56,981 nucleotides of DNA. Source: Flammeovirgaceae bacterium UBA1842. GTDB taxonomy: Bacteria > Bacteroidota > Bacteroidia > Cytophagales > Cyclobacteriaceae. The translations under genes and the position numbers were made by a program. The DNA lies in the NCBI GenBank assembly GCA_002338655.1, contig DDIU01000027.1:1-56981 (forward strand), given 5' to 3'. The notes under the pieces were generated by a model that ran no database searches, had not been told where the DNA came from, and worked only from the letters and a program-made list of their open reading frames with translations. Below are positions 6,109 to 15,354 of this stretch, piece after piece. The first letter of the stretch is position 1; each line of letters begins with the position of its first letter.

Positions 6109-8736
6109 ATGAAATACATACTACTTCTATTTTTTGCATTTACCGGATTCGCTCAACTTTTTTCCCAGTCCAATGAAATTGAGAGAAAAGCCTATACCAC
6201 TACACGAATTGTTGGTGATGCCCCCCATATAGATGGTTTAATTGATGACAAAGCTTGGGATTTGGTGGAATGGGGCGGTGGTGATTTCACTCAGCGCCAA
6301 CCAGATGATGGGGCGGCACCCTCTGTACAAACCAAGTTTAAAATACTTTATGACGATAAAAATCTATATGTTGCTTTTCTGTGTCTTGACCCTGAGCCCG
6401 ACAAAATAGTCAGTAGATTATCAAGAAGGGATGGGTTTGATGGTGACCGGGTAGAAATCAATATTGACAGCTATAATGATAAAAGAACGGCCTTTTCATT
6501 TACCTCCTCAGTATCCGGGGTAAAGGGTGATGAATATGTTTCCAACAATGGAGATGATTGGGATAGAAACTGGGACCCGATATGGTATTTGAAAACAAGC
6601 ATTAACAATGAAGGCTGGATAGCAGAAGTAAAAATCCCATTAAGTCAGTTGAGGTTTTCTGACAAAGAAAATCATACTTGGGGAATTCAGATCATGCGCC
6701 TTTATTTTAGAAATGAAGAACGCTCCATTTGGCAGTATATTCCGCAAGATGCCACCGGATGGGTACATCTTTTTGGGGAGCTTAACGGATTACAGGGAAT
6801 AAAATCACAAAAACAGCTTGAGATCCAGCCATATATCGTAGCCAGTACAGAAACTTTCGAAAAGGAGGAAGGAAATCCCTTTGCTACGGGCAAGACCTCT
6901 GATTTGACGATGGGTTTGGATGCCAAAATTGGAATTACCAGTGATATTACATTGGATCTCACGGTCAACCCGGATTTCGGTCAGGTAGAGGCTGATCCTT
7001 CGCAGGTAAACCTTACCGCCTTTCAGCTGTTTTTTCCAGAGCAGCGACCCTTTTTTATTGAGGGGAATAACATTCTGACTTTTCCCATAAGCAACTCGAA
7101 TAATGATAACCTGTTTTATTCAAGAAGGATTGGGCGTAGGCCTCAAATAAGAATAGATACGGATGATGATGGGGAGGACAATGTCCAGGAATATGTTAAA
7201 AAAAGGAATAATACCCGCATACTTTCTTCAATGAAACTGACAGGCAAAAACAAGCATGGTTTTTCATGGGGCTTACTTGAGTCTATAACACACAAAGAGG
7301 AGGCCGAAATTGATAGTTTGGGTTATCGTAGAAAGGAAACGATTGAGCCATTCACCAATTACCTGGTGGGCCGTGTGCAGCAGGACTTGAATGGTGGACA
7401 AACTGTTTTTGGAGGGATGTTTACAGCAACTAACAGAAGCAATGTGGGGCCTCAGGCCGATATAGTAGATGAAGCCTATAGTGGTGGAGTGGATTTCACA
7501 CATTATATGAGCCAGCGTAAATACTTTGTGAGCGGGAAGGTAGTTTCCAGTAAGGTAATGGGAAATGCCAAAGCGATAGAAAGGCTCCAATCTTCTCCAG
7601 TTCATTACTTTCAAAGAACCAATAATGATTATGAGGATGTGGACTCTACAAAAACATCATTATCAGGTACTGGAGGGTCATTACTTGTTGGAAAGAGAAG
7701 TGGTCAGATAATTTATGATGTAGGTGGGTCATGGAGCTCCCCAGAGTTAGAGCTGAATGATATTGGATTTGTATCGCAGTCAGACAAGATAGCCCAATGG
7801 ATTTGGGTACAATATAGAAAGTTGAACCCCTTTAGTATTTTCAGGACTATGCGGGTCAACTTTAACCAACGACAAGAATGGGACTTTGGGGGCGATGAGC
7901 TAAGGAAAAACTTCAACATAAATACCAACATAGATTTTACTAACCTTTGGAGTATGGGTAGTGGAATAAGCTATAACAAAAGGGCGTCTAATGCTGACTT
8001 GCGTGGTGGCCCATCTATAGTTTACCCCGGATCATATGGATATTGGATATGGGTAGGGACAAATAGCCGTAAGAAGGTACGGTTTGAGATCAACCCTTGG
8101 TGGGAATGGGGTCAAAATGATTTTTCCAAAACCACCGGATTATGGACCTCTTTAACAATTCGGCCAACAGATGCCTTGAATATCAGACTGATAGGCAGTG
8201 TAGAAAAAAGCCATAATGAAATGCAGTACATTGGCACGACCAAATTTAACATGGAGGATAGGTACATTATCGGGAAAATAGATCAGACTGTTTATGATTT
8301 TTCATTGAGGTTAACCTATGTATTAACCCCTAACCTGTCCATCCAATATTGGGGACAGCCTTTTGCTGCCACGGGTACCTATTCTAACTTTAAGCGTGTA
8401 ACCAATTCTACGGCAGAAAAATATGATGAAAGATTCGCCACGCTTTCTACTACTTATAATGAAACTGAACAAAATATTGAAATTGATGAGAATGGGGATA
8501 ATCTGGTGGATTATACCATCGGTAATCCCGACTTTAATTTTGCTCAGTTTAGATCCAATATGGTTTTGAGGTGGGAATATACGCCCGGCTCCACCTTATT
8601 TTTAGTTTGGAACCAGAGCCGTTCGGATGCGGCTTCACTGGATAGGAATTCGTACGATCATTTGTACGGATCATTATTTGATCGGACTCCAAGAAATATA
8701 TTCCTTGTCAAATATACCTATCGTTTTCTACTCTAA
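6109..8736 (+). CDS. CBM9-like / DUF5916 outer-membrane beta-barrel protein
   Basis: An 875-residue exported protein. Signal peptide at residues 1-20. Residues about 30-220 form a carbohydrate-binding family 9-like sandwich (TRIVGDAPHIDGLIDDKAW, then DDKNLYVAFLCLDPEP). The remainder is a DUF5916-type region with alternating aromatic and charged strands and the segment VNPDFGQVEADPSQVNLTAF, followed by PEQRPFFIEGNN, both characteristic of the family. It ends in an aromatic strand (LVKYTYRFLL), as outer-membrane barrels do. The role is unknown; binding or uptake of a saccharide or other ligand at the cell surface is a family-based guess. Its last 9 bases overlap the end of the convergent glycosylase gene. 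Confidence 0.85.
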   Translation: MKYILLLFFAFTGFAQLFSQSNEIERKAYTTTRIVGDAPHIDGLIDDKAWDLVEWGGGDFTQRQPDDGAAPSVQTKFKILYDDKNLYVAFLCLDPEPDKIVSRLSRRDGFDGDRVEINIDSYNDKRTAFSFTSSVSGVKGDEYVSNNGDDWDRNWDPIWYLKTSINNEGWIAEVKIPLSQLRFSDKENHTWGIQIMRLYFRNEERSIWQYIPQDATGWVHLFGELNGLQGIKSQKQLEIQPYIVASTETFEKEEGNPFATGKTSDLTMGLDAKIGITSDITLDLTVNPDFGQVEADPSQVNLTAFQLFFPEQRPFFIEGNNILTFPISNSNNDNLFYSRRIGRRPQIRIDTDDDGEDNVQEYVKKRNNTRILSSMKLTGKNKHGFSWGLLESITHKEEAEIDSLGYRRKETIEPFTNYLVGRVQQDLNGGQTVFGGMFTATNRSNVGPQADIVDEAYSGGVDFTHYMSQRKYFVSGKVVSSKVMGNAKAIERLQSSPVHYFQRTNNDYEDVDSTKTSLSGTGGSLLVGKRSGQIIYDVGGSWSSPELELNDIGFVSQSDKIAQWIWVQYRKLNPFSIFRTMRVNFNQRQEWDFGGDELRKNFNINTNIDFTNLWSMGSGISYNKRASNADLRGGPSIVYPGSYGYWIWVGTNSRKKVRFEINPWWEWGQNDFSKTTGLWTSLTIRPTDALNIRLIGSVEKSHNEMQYIGTTKFNMEDRYIIGKIDQTVYDFSLRLTYVLTPNLSIQYWGQPFAATGTYSNFKRVTNSTAEKYDERFATLSTTYNETEQNIEIDENGDNLVDYTIGNPDFNFAQFRSNMVLRWEYTPGSTLFLVWNQSRSDAASLDRNSYDHLYGSLFDRTPRNIFLVKYTYRFLL

Positions 8737-9390
8737 AGTGGATTTATAAAGAGCAATAAACTCTTGAAGCTTTTTAAGGCGGTATTGCATGATCCATCGT
8801 GGGTGAGGCAGTGGCTCGATGCGTTGGAAAAGCTTGTGTTTGGCATTCATTTTATTTAGGTAGGCGATGTTTTTGCCCATGCCCAAGCTATATGCTATCG
8901 GATTGGCACCAAATGCAATCTGTTTTTTAAGTTGCTCCACCATATACGGATCAAGCGCTTTTTGTAAAGCGGGAAGGTCGTAATAATTGAGGTTTTTGCC
9001 CTCTTTAGTAAAGCCCAAAGGGCATACCGAGGTAAAATAGAATTGCTTATAAAATGCTTCAGGCCCTTCGAGTGCATTGATCATCTGATAAATAAAGTTG
9101 GAGGACAGCTCCTGCTTTGGGGCAAAGTCATTCTCAATATTCAGTTCAGACTTCAGCCGTAGTGGATCGGTAAAAGGGATGCCAGTAGTGCCACTTCCCA
9201 ACCGTCCGGGGTTGACACCTATTAGAAAGGTTCGTGCATTTATGTCATTGAAGTATTTGTCATTGTATTGTTTCACAATATCCATGACTGGTTTTTCAAT
9301 AAATGGATGCAATACCTCTACACCAGCAGGCAGTTTTTTCGGGGCTTCCAATTGAGCATAATATTCAATTACTTTTTCACCAAATGTCAT
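8728..9390 (-). CDS. SMUG2-family uracil-DNA glycosylase-like protein
   Basis: A 220-residue protein of the uracil-DNA glycosylase superfamily, SMUG2/DUF4918 branch, expected to excise damaged pyrimidines such as uracil or its derivatives from DNA. The nucleotide-pocket motif GVNPGRLGSGTTGIPFTDP lies at residues 58-76. The C-terminal motif PLPHPRWIMQYR supplies the conserved His of the DNA-intercalating loop. It is the last gene of a three-gene run with a fatty acid hydroxylase and a methyltransferase; the gap to the methyltransferase is 4 bases. Activity and substrate range are inferred from the family only. The gene end overlaps the convergent DUF5916 gene by 9 bases. Confidence 0.82.
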   Translation of the reverse strand: MTFGEKVIEYYAQLEAPKKLPAGVEVLHPFIEKPVMDIVKQYNDKYFNDINARTFLIGVNPGRLGSGTTGIPFTDPLRLKSELNIENDFAPKQELSSNFIYQMINALEGPEAFYKQFYFTSVCPLGFTKEGKNLNYYDLPALQKALDPYMVEQLKKQIAFGANPIAYSLGMGKNIAYLNKMNAKHKLFQRIEPLPHPRWIMQYRLKKLQEFIALYKSTLE

Positions 9391-9394
9391 TACA

Positions 9395-10177
9395 CTAACT
9401 TTTACTTCCCTTTATAAATAAATAATCCCCCACATTATTTTCATACTCCTTCATTACATCATTAATCTCTTCAGACATTAGGTCCTTTTGGAGTTTGGAT
9501 AGTCCTTGTTTCACTTCATCCAGATTAGCCAACGAAGAGAACGAAGAGATACCTGCCCGTACTTGCGGATCGAGGTATAAACTTGGATTGTGTTTGCCAC
9601 AATATAAAAACAGATCCTTTAAATCAGGTTTGACAAAATAGGCTTCGGTTTGGGGAATTGTAAACCCACTCTTTTCCATGACGTCTTTTACCTTTTCAAA
9701 TGAAGGCATCTGATTCATCGAACTTTCGAGCATGTTGGGGAAGTAATGATTGAGCCAATAACCTCTCATTTGCTCAGGGGTAGAAGTAAACAATACGATA
9801 TTGCCGTGAGGCTTTAATATTCTATGCAATTCTTTAAACGCCACATATAAATCAGGCCAGTGATGGATGGTGAGTGTCCCCAATATTCCATCTACACTTT
9901 CTGAAACCAAACCCGTATTATCTGCAAAACCCACTCGCCAATCTATGGTTTTACTTTTCAATTTAGCCTTTGAGAGCATTTCAATGGAGGGATCGATACC
10001 TATAAAATGTGCACCTGTTTTTTCTAATTCCAGTGTATAGTTGCCCGTACCACAGCCAATATCCAAATAAGTTTTACCGGGGATTGGGGAAAGGAGGTCG
10101 GTTAACTTTGAAGTTAAAAATGGGTCAGCCTTTCTTGTGTGGTTGTAATTTTGCCCTATTTGGTCATACTTTTCCAA
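9395..10177 (-). CDS. Class I SAM-dependent methyltransferase
   Basis: A 260-residue cytoplasmic protein with a methyltransferase type 11-like fold. The SAM-binding motif I, DIGCGTGNY, is at residues 39-47, motif II ends in GIDPS with the acidic residue that binds ribose, and the later segment HHWPDLYVAFKELHRILKP is the typical post-motif III region. The C-terminal 80 residues are variable. The substrate is not identifiable. It sits between the fatty acid hydroxylase gene (8 bases upstream) and the glycosylase gene (4 bases downstream), so the three are probably one transcript, though no common pathway is obvious. Confidence 0.85.
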   Translation of the reverse strand: MEKYDQIGQNYNHTRKADPFLTSKLTDLLSPIPGKTYLDIGCGTGNYTLELEKTGAHFIGIDPSIEMLSKAKLKSKTIDWRVGFADNTGLVSESVDGILGTLTIHHWPDLYVAFKELHRILKPHGNIVLFTSTPEQMRGYWLNHYFPNMLESSMNQMPSFEKVKDVMEKSGFTIPQTEAYFVKPDLKDLFLYCGKHNPSLYLDPQVRAGISSFSSLANLDEVKQGLSKLQKDLMSEEINDVMKEYENNVGDYLFIKGSKS

Positions 10178-10185
10178 TCAAGGAA

Positions 10186-11103
10186 TCAGGTTAATGCTTT
10201 TTGCTGCTGTTTCACCGTTTGTGTTGATCCATCGGGGCTCCAGCCGGGCTCACCAAATATATACATGAAGGCCTCATACAAATTTTTAGAGTTCTTTACG
10301 TCCTTCCAAATGCTCCTGTATTCATGGCTCAAAATCACCAATGGATTATGTGAATCGGGATCACTCACCACCCCATATTTGATTTCGACATCCTCGTCCA
10401 ATTCTTTCCAAGTGCCAAATAACTTATCGAAAATGTTCAAGTAACCGCCATGATTTTTATCAAGGTATTGCAGGTTTTGAGCATGATGTACTTGATGTTG
10501 TTTGTGCGTATTTAAAAACTTTTCCAAGAAACCGAGTTTAGGAACATACTTGGTGTGCAACTGAAATTGCCATAAGGCCTCAATGCCCAAACAAACCAAT
10601 ACCATCTCCGGATGAAACCCAATGGCAGGCAACCACATATAAAATAAGGGTTTGTAAAGTATGGTAAACCATCCGTTTCTCAATCCTGTCCCTAGATTAT
10701 AGCGCTTTGAGGAATGGTGCACAATATGGGCGGCCCACATAAACCTTACCGTATGATTAAATCTATGTAACCAATAGTAGCTAAAATCATCCAAAAACTG
10801 ACAGATCAACCAAACGTACCAAGCCCAGCCAAATGACTCATATCCCATGATATTGGTGCGAACCCCATTGATTTCTGGGTTGAATATTTCAAAAACAAAA
10901 TAAAAAATGGCTGCTGCCGAGATAAATTTGATCAGAGGGGCCAACAGTACAGCACCAAGTCCCATGCTACTGCTTGCAGCTAAGTCTTTCCAATCGTATA
11001 GGTCTTCATTATCATGGGTTTTGCTATAAGCAAGCTCCAGAAGAACTAAAGCGATGAAGCAAGGCACTCCCCACACTAATGGGTTAATAAATTCGATATT
11101 CAA
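10186..11103 (-). CDS. Sterol desaturase / fatty acid hydroxylase family protein
   Basis: A 305-residue integral membrane diiron oxygenase-like protein. The histidine clusters that bind iron are visible: HRFNH at 113-117, HIVHH at 126-130 and HKQHQVHH further on. Hydrophobic segments at about 12-28, 46-75 and 92-108 precede the first cluster. Relatives hydroxylate or desaturate fatty acids, sterols or carotenoids, but the substrate here is unknown. It is the first gene of a three-gene run. A 13-bp palindrome, GTTTAGACTAAAC, lies 15 bases before the start codon and could be an operator. The start is the first ATG, at MNIEFINPLVWG. Confidence 0.85.
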   Translation of the reverse strand: MNIEFINPLVWGVPCFIALVLLELAYSKTHDNEDLYDWKDLAASSSMGLGAVLLAPLIKFISAAAIFYFVFEIFNPEINGVRTNIMGYESFGWAWYVWLICQFLDDFSYYWLHRFNHTVRFMWAAHIVHHSSKRYNLGTGLRNGWFTILYKPLFYMWLPAIGFHPEMVLVCLGIEALWQFQLHTKYVPKLGFLEKFLNTHKQHQVHHAQNLQYLDKNHGGYLNIFDKLFGTWKELDEDVEIKYGVVSDPDSHNPLVILSHEYRSIWKDVKNSKNLYEAFMYIFGEPGWSPDGSTQTVKQQQKALT

Positions 11104-11118
11104 TTGTTGTCCTAATTT

Positions 11119-11131
11119 GTTTAGACTAAAC
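11119..11131. promoter_or_regulatory. Palindrome upstream of the hydroxylase operon
   Basis: GTTTAGACTAAAC is a perfect palindrome (6-bp arms around one base) ending 15 bases upstream of the start codon at 11103. Position and symmetry suit a dimeric repressor site. No regulator is encoded next to it. Confidence 0.3.
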
Positions 11132-11160
11132 GTCCATCATTAATTGGCTAAGGTAATAGA

Positions 11161-11179
11161 AATGCCCCTTGGTGACAAC
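11161..11179 (+). repeat. 19-base repeat shared with 18227-18245
   Basis: AATGCCCCTTGGTGACAAC differs at one base from AATGCCCGTTGGTGACAAC at 18227-18245. Here only half of the hairpin seen at the other site is present, so it looks like a truncated copy. Confidence 0.45.
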
Positions 11180-11231
11180 CTGATTCAAAGAAATTTGACC
11201 CATGTAAAAAATCATGCATCAAAAGGGTTGA

Positions 11232-12575
11232 CTACCTCTTCCTTTTGGATTTATTGAACTTATCTCCCTTGGTTCTTGGCTTTTTATGTTTTTCTTCCAG
11301 TTTTCTTTTGTAAGAACCGCCCAAGTTCACCTTCTTATTCTTCTCTTTTTTCTCGTGTGTGCTTGCTCCTGATATTTTGGGTTTGGTCTTCAAATGTTTT
11401 TCGAATACTCGTTCCCGCTCTTCTGGAATCAGTTGGTGGTTGACTTCAACTTCGTCTGGGAAATCCAACAATGGAATTTCACGGGACATCAATAATTCAA
11501 TCTCAATTTTAGACTCTTCTTCCTTCTCGGTGTAGAAAAGCAGTGATTTACCTTGATGCTCTGCACGGCCTGTACGGCCTATTCTGTGCATATAATTCTC
11601 AGGGTATTTGGGCGTATCAAAATTAATGACGTGCGATATTTTTTCAAGATCAAGGCCTCTGGAAATAACATCTGTTGCAATAAGCACCCTCTTCAATCCA
11701 TTTTCAAATTCTTCTACCGCACGTATCCGGGCATTCTGCGATTTATTTGAATGGATGATCAGACTAGTTGGCCCCATTTCTTCCTCGAGGTATTCGAATA
11801 GGCGATCCGCAATCTTTTTGCTCGAAACGAAGATGAGTACTTTATTGAATTCTTCCTTGTCCTGTAACAAGTGAATCAACAGATTGGCTTTGGTATAGAA
11901 ATTCTTAACTGAGTAGCTAAACTGAGCTATATTGTCCAATGGTGTGCCACTTACAGCAATTGCAATTTTTTCAGGTACTATAAAAAAATCATCGATCAGG
12001 GCATCAACTTCATCTGTCATCGTAGCTGAAAACATGATGTTTTGCCGCCTTTGCGGTAGCAGGTCAAATATATTGATGAGTTGGGGCCTGAAGCCTAGGT
12101 CAAGCATCACATCCACCTCATCAATCACCAATTTACCTATTGACTTGAGTTTTAAAACCCCGCTAAGGGCGAGATCATATAGGCGGCCAGGGGTGGCCAC
12201 TAAAATATCGACCCCTTGTGCTACAGCTTGTTTTTGTACATTAATGTTTGATTCTCCATATACACCCAACACCCGGACATTTACATATTTGGTAAATTCA
12301 TTGATATTGGACACTACTTGATCCACCAACTCCCGGGTTGGAACCATTATTAAAATACGGGGATTGACCTGATTCGAAAATTTCAGTTGTTGCAAGATAG
12401 GCAACATATAGGCCAAGGTTTTTCCAGTACCTGTCTGCGCAATGCCCACTACGTCTTTTCCTGACAGAATTACGGGGAAAGATTTCTGTTGAATGGGGGT
12501 TGGACTTGTAAAGCCCAAGTCATCAATGGCATTTACAAGTTGCTTGCTAAGGTTGAAGTTTTCAAAAGCGGTCAT
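11232..12575 (-). CDS. DEAD-box ATP-dependent RNA helicase
   Basis: A 447-residue helicase that unwinds or remodels RNA with ATP, probably in ribosome assembly or mRNA turnover. Motifs in order: F and Q-motif (FTSPTPIQQ, 22-30), motif I AQTGTGKT (46-53), Ia PTREL (79-83), Ib TPGR (128-131), motif II DEVD (152-155), motif III SAT (183-185) and motif VI HRIGRTGR (330-337). Motif II reads DEVD rather than DEAD, which keeps the essential Asp and Glu. The last 60 residues are rich in Lys and Arg, a typical RNA-binding tail. It lies 51 bases after the esterase gene on the same strand and may be partly co-transcribed with it. Confidence 0.93.
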   Translation of the reverse strand: MTAFENFNLSKQLVNAIDDLGFTSPTPIQQKSFPVILSGKDVVGIAQTGTGKTLAYMLPILQQLKFSNQVNPRILIMVPTRELVDQVVSNINEFTKYVNVRVLGVYGESNINVQKQAVAQGVDILVATPGRLYDLALSGVLKLKSIGKLVIDEVDVMLDLGFRPQLINIFDLLPQRRQNIMFSATMTDEVDALIDDFFIVPEKIAIAVSGTPLDNIAQFSYSVKNFYTKANLLIHLLQDKEEFNKVLIFVSSKKIADRLFEYLEEEMGPTSLIIHSNKSQNARIRAVEEFENGLKRVLIATDVISRGLDLEKISHVINFDTPKYPENYMHRIGRTGRAEHQGKSLLFYTEKEEESKIEIELLMSREIPLLDFPDEVEVNHQLIPEERERVFEKHLKTKPKISGASTHEKKEKNKKVNLGGSYKRKLEEKHKKPRTKGDKFNKSKRKR

Positions 12576-12626
12576 CGAACAGAAATTTGTGTAAAGCTAG
12601 TCATTCGATGAATAGTATGCCGCACA

Positions 12627-13877
12627 CTATTGATTAAGCCGTTCCTTAATTTGTTTGTGTGTTTCCTCAAGCTCATTCATTTGCCACTGTCGAGCTTCGT
12701 ATTTCTTTGCCATTTCAATGGATTTTACACTGAGTGAATCTGCCAATTCTAATTCACCTTGAAACAATTTTATTTTTGCCAATATATTGTAACTGTCAAA
12801 CGAATTCGGGTTTAATTCAATTGCTTCATTCACTAATATTTCAGCTTGTTTAGTATCTTCCTCTATTAATTTCCCAGCTCTATAGGTATTAAAATTAACA
12901 TAAGCGTTAGGGTTTATCGATTTCAAATCTTCCTGAACCAGCTGTAATTCTTTTTCCTTATCCTTCAAGGTGTAATGAGTATATCCAATATAGGTGGTGG
13001 GAATATTAAAAGTACTTCCATATGCTGAACTAACTTTATCATAATGGCTTTTAAGCTCTGCAGCCGAGGAAAAGAATTCTTTTTCTACTCGCCATTCTTT
13101 GAAAATATCTTTTAATGCCCACTTATAAGTTGGTTCACCTACCGAATTATGATTCTCATTTTCAAACTTTTTAAATGGAAATAATTTGCTGCTTTTATTG
13201 CCGGTCGCCTTTTCAACTACTGTGAGAAACTTGTCAACACCCATGCCCTTCTCATTGGCCAGTGAGATATAAACACTAGCCTGAAACTCTTTGTTTTCAC
13301 TGATTATTTCCTTTGCTACTTTATTGATAGCGTTGTCTGCCCACCAAAGTGCTGGACTAATGGCGATGTAGTGATTAAATAAGCTAGGGTGATTTAAAGC
13401 GGTGTTTATCACAAATAAACCACCTACAGAGTGTCCTGCCAATATTTTAAAATTAGCTGCTTTATAATGTGAGTTTACATAAGGGATCAACTCGTTCTCA
13501 ATAAAATCTGCTACTTCATCGGCATTTCCTTTATCCACAATACCCTCAATGTTGGGCTTGCAATTCTTACGGTATTCCGTAGACCCCTTTCCTGAAATGG
13601 CAATAAGTATAGTTTCAGGAATAAATTCACTGATACCGCCCTGAAGCTCTAACAACCCTGCCACATATTGAAAATTGTAGTCGCCATCCAAAATGTATAG
13701 AACAGGATATTTTTGATTAACCGAGGTATTGTAAGATGGAGGTAGATAAACAGAAAATGGCCTGTTTTCCCCCAGTACCTTAGAGTAAAGTGAGTCTCTT
13801 TTGCCAATTTTTATATCTTGAGCGAAGCCAATGGTCAATAGGCATGACATCAATAAGACCGTTGATAGATATTTCAT
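12627..13877 (-). CDS. Exported alpha/beta-hydrolase (esterase D / enterochelin esterase-like) with C-terminal helical repeats
   Basis: A 416-residue protein. Residues 1-19 are a signal peptide. Residues about 30-265 form an esterase domain: FSVYLPPSYN, YPVLYILDGD and the nucleophile elbow GHSVGG at 148-153, with Ser150 catalytic. The rest is helical and contains TPR-like pairs (NPNSFDSYNILAKIKLFQGELELADSL, shown here in two parts: NPNSFDSYNILAKI and KLFQGELELADSL). Relatives hydrolyse esters such as ferric enterobactin or acyl-glycerols, but the substrate here is open. It follows a DUF885 lipoprotein gene by 10 bases, so both probably act in the periplasm as one operon. Confidence 0.82.
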   Translation of the reverse strand: MKYLSTVLLMSCLLTIGFAQDIKIGKRDSLYSKVLGENRPFSVYLPPSYNTSVNQKYPVLYILDGDYNFQYVAGLLELQGGISEFIPETILIAISGKGSTEYRKNCKPNIEGIVDKGNADEVADFIENELIPYVNSHYKAANFKILAGHSVGGLFVINTALNHPSLFNHYIAISPALWWADNAINKVAKEIISENKEFQASVYISLANEKGMGVDKFLTVVEKATGNKSSKLFPFKKFENENHNSVGEPTYKWALKDIFKEWRVEKEFFSSAAELKSHYDKVSSAYGSTFNIPTTYIGYTHYTLKDKEKELQLVQEDLKSINPNAYVNFNTYRAGKLIEEDTKQAEILVNEAIELNPNSFDSYNILAKIKLFQGELELADSLSVKSIEMAKKYEARQWQMNELEETHKQIKERLNQ

Positions 13878-13887
13878 TATTTTGATC

Positions 13888-15186
13888 TTATTTTTGTAAA
13901 CTACTCGCAGTATGGGGATTGCTTAAAAGTTCTTTAAATACCTCCCAGCGTTTTTCGGGTTGGTCTACAGATCCGCCTTGTCTTTCAATATAATTAGCCA
14001 CCAAATCCTTGCCCCAGTTATAATTGATCACATAACTACGGTATTGATCTATAAATCGTGTGCGTTGCAAAGCCCGGTCGGGGGCATATAGCAAATATTT
14101 CTCTAGCCAATTAGCAGCTTCTTCGCGGCTTATTTCTCCATTAAGATATTTTCTAGCTGCTTCATTGCCCGCATAATTAAGTTTACCCATCAAATCTAGC
14201 ATTTGATAATATTGATCGGCTTTGGCAGAATCCAAACCCGCCAATGGAAATAGCACTTGCTTTTCGAAATCAATGCGTTCTTGACCCGGAAACGCTACAG
14301 AAATACCATAATTGGCACTACCTTCGGCTATAAGTGACTGTGGTGAGAAAAGCGGATAGACCGAAAATTCTTTCCAACCACGTTTATTCACTAAATTCTG
14401 TTCGAGCAAGGCATTGAAAACATGATGCCCTGGATAGCCTTCATGGCAAGCTAGGTCAATAGCACGCTGAATGAAAATTGGGAAATCAGTATTGATTTGA
14501 ATCAAGCTCTGACTATTGCCTTGATAATAATTATAGCCCGACCAACTTTTATCATTCACATACTCCAACACAAAATTTTCATTAGTAGGTAGGTTGTAAT
14601 GCAGATTTGTTCTTTTTCTCGCTTCGTTGATCGCCAATCTAAACACCGTATCAAGTTTGTCCTTGGGTATTATAAATTGATTGGCATACTCATTATACCG
14701 TGTTGATAGGTCTCCCTCACCAGAAAGTACGGCCTCTAAGTTGGACAGCAAACTATCAAAATGAGCTGCCGAATAATGTGGAGGCTCTGTATCATAAAGT
14801 AGTTTGGCTTCTTCATCAAAACTGTAGATCTTACCCGACATCATTTCGAGTTTGGTTTTCACGGCTGTCAATTGCTTTATGAACATGGTCAATCGTGCTT
14901 TTTCCAGCTCTGAAATCGCAGTGGTATCTATTTCATCACATTGCTTTAAAAGTACTTCGGTACGAGCCATCAAATCATCTGAGGGCAATTTATCCGCCTT
15001 TTCGGTAGAGGGTTTCCATTCTTCCGGTCCATAGTAGGCATCTACAAAATCGCTATCGTATTGGCCAATTTCCAATACCAAACGGACATAGTCTTCGGCC
15101 ATTTTTTCCATAGATGGCGTCTCAGGGGCTTTGTTACAGGCAAACAATAACAAGGAAAGGCCTATCGCAATTATTAAATTTCTCAT
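13888..15186 (-). CDS. DUF885 family lipoprotein, putative metallopeptidase
   Basis: A 432-residue lipoprotein: the signal peptide ends in LLLFACN, a lipobox with the lipidated Cys at residue 17. The motif HEGYPGHH in the middle is the signature of DUF885 proteins and looks like a zinc-binding HExxxGHH site, so metallopeptidase activity is likely although few members have been tested. A Glu-containing segment after it (LIAEGSANYGI) could supply the third zinc ligand. It is upstream of the esterase gene, with a 10-base gap. The location is the outer or inner membrane facing the periplasm. Confidence 0.82.
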   Translation of the reverse strand: MRNLIIAIGLSLLLFACNKAPETPSMEKMAEDYVRLVLEIGQYDSDFVDAYYGPEEWKPSTEKADKLPSDDLMARTEVLLKQCDEIDTTAISELEKARLTMFIKQLTAVKTKLEMMSGKIYSFDEEAKLLYDTEPPHYSAAHFDSLLSNLEAVLSGEGDLSTRYNEYANQFIIPKDKLDTVFRLAINEARKRTNLHYNLPTNENFVLEYVNDKSWSGYNYYQGNSQSLIQINTDFPIFIQRAIDLACHEGYPGHHVFNALLEQNLVNKRGWKEFSVYPLFSPQSLIAEGSANYGISVAFPGQERIDFEKQVLFPLAGLDSAKADQYYQMLDLMGKLNYAGNEAARKYLNGEISREEAANWLEKYLLYAPDRALQRTRFIDQYRSYVINYNWGKDLVANYIERQGGSVDQPEKRWEVFKELLSNPHTASSLQK

Positions 15187-15354
15187 AGCGTTTGTTTAAT
15201 TAATCACCGCAATTTAACCAACAAAATCAAATGACCGAAAAAGTGCTTTATCTCCCCATAAATTCACTCATCGGTTAGAGGGGCATTGTTTCGAAATGGA
15301 GTTATTTCTACTGCTTACCCTCACTATTTTGCATCATACATAAAACACAATGAG

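Noticed and set aside
11553..12321. Overlapping plus-strand ORFs within the helicase gene
   Set aside because: Shadow frames of a conserved gene on the other strand.
15286..15354. N-terminal extension of the AbiC-like gene from a TTG codon
   Set aside because: The extra 23 residues do not resemble an AbiC N-terminus, while the ATG at 15355 starts directly before the first membrane helix.
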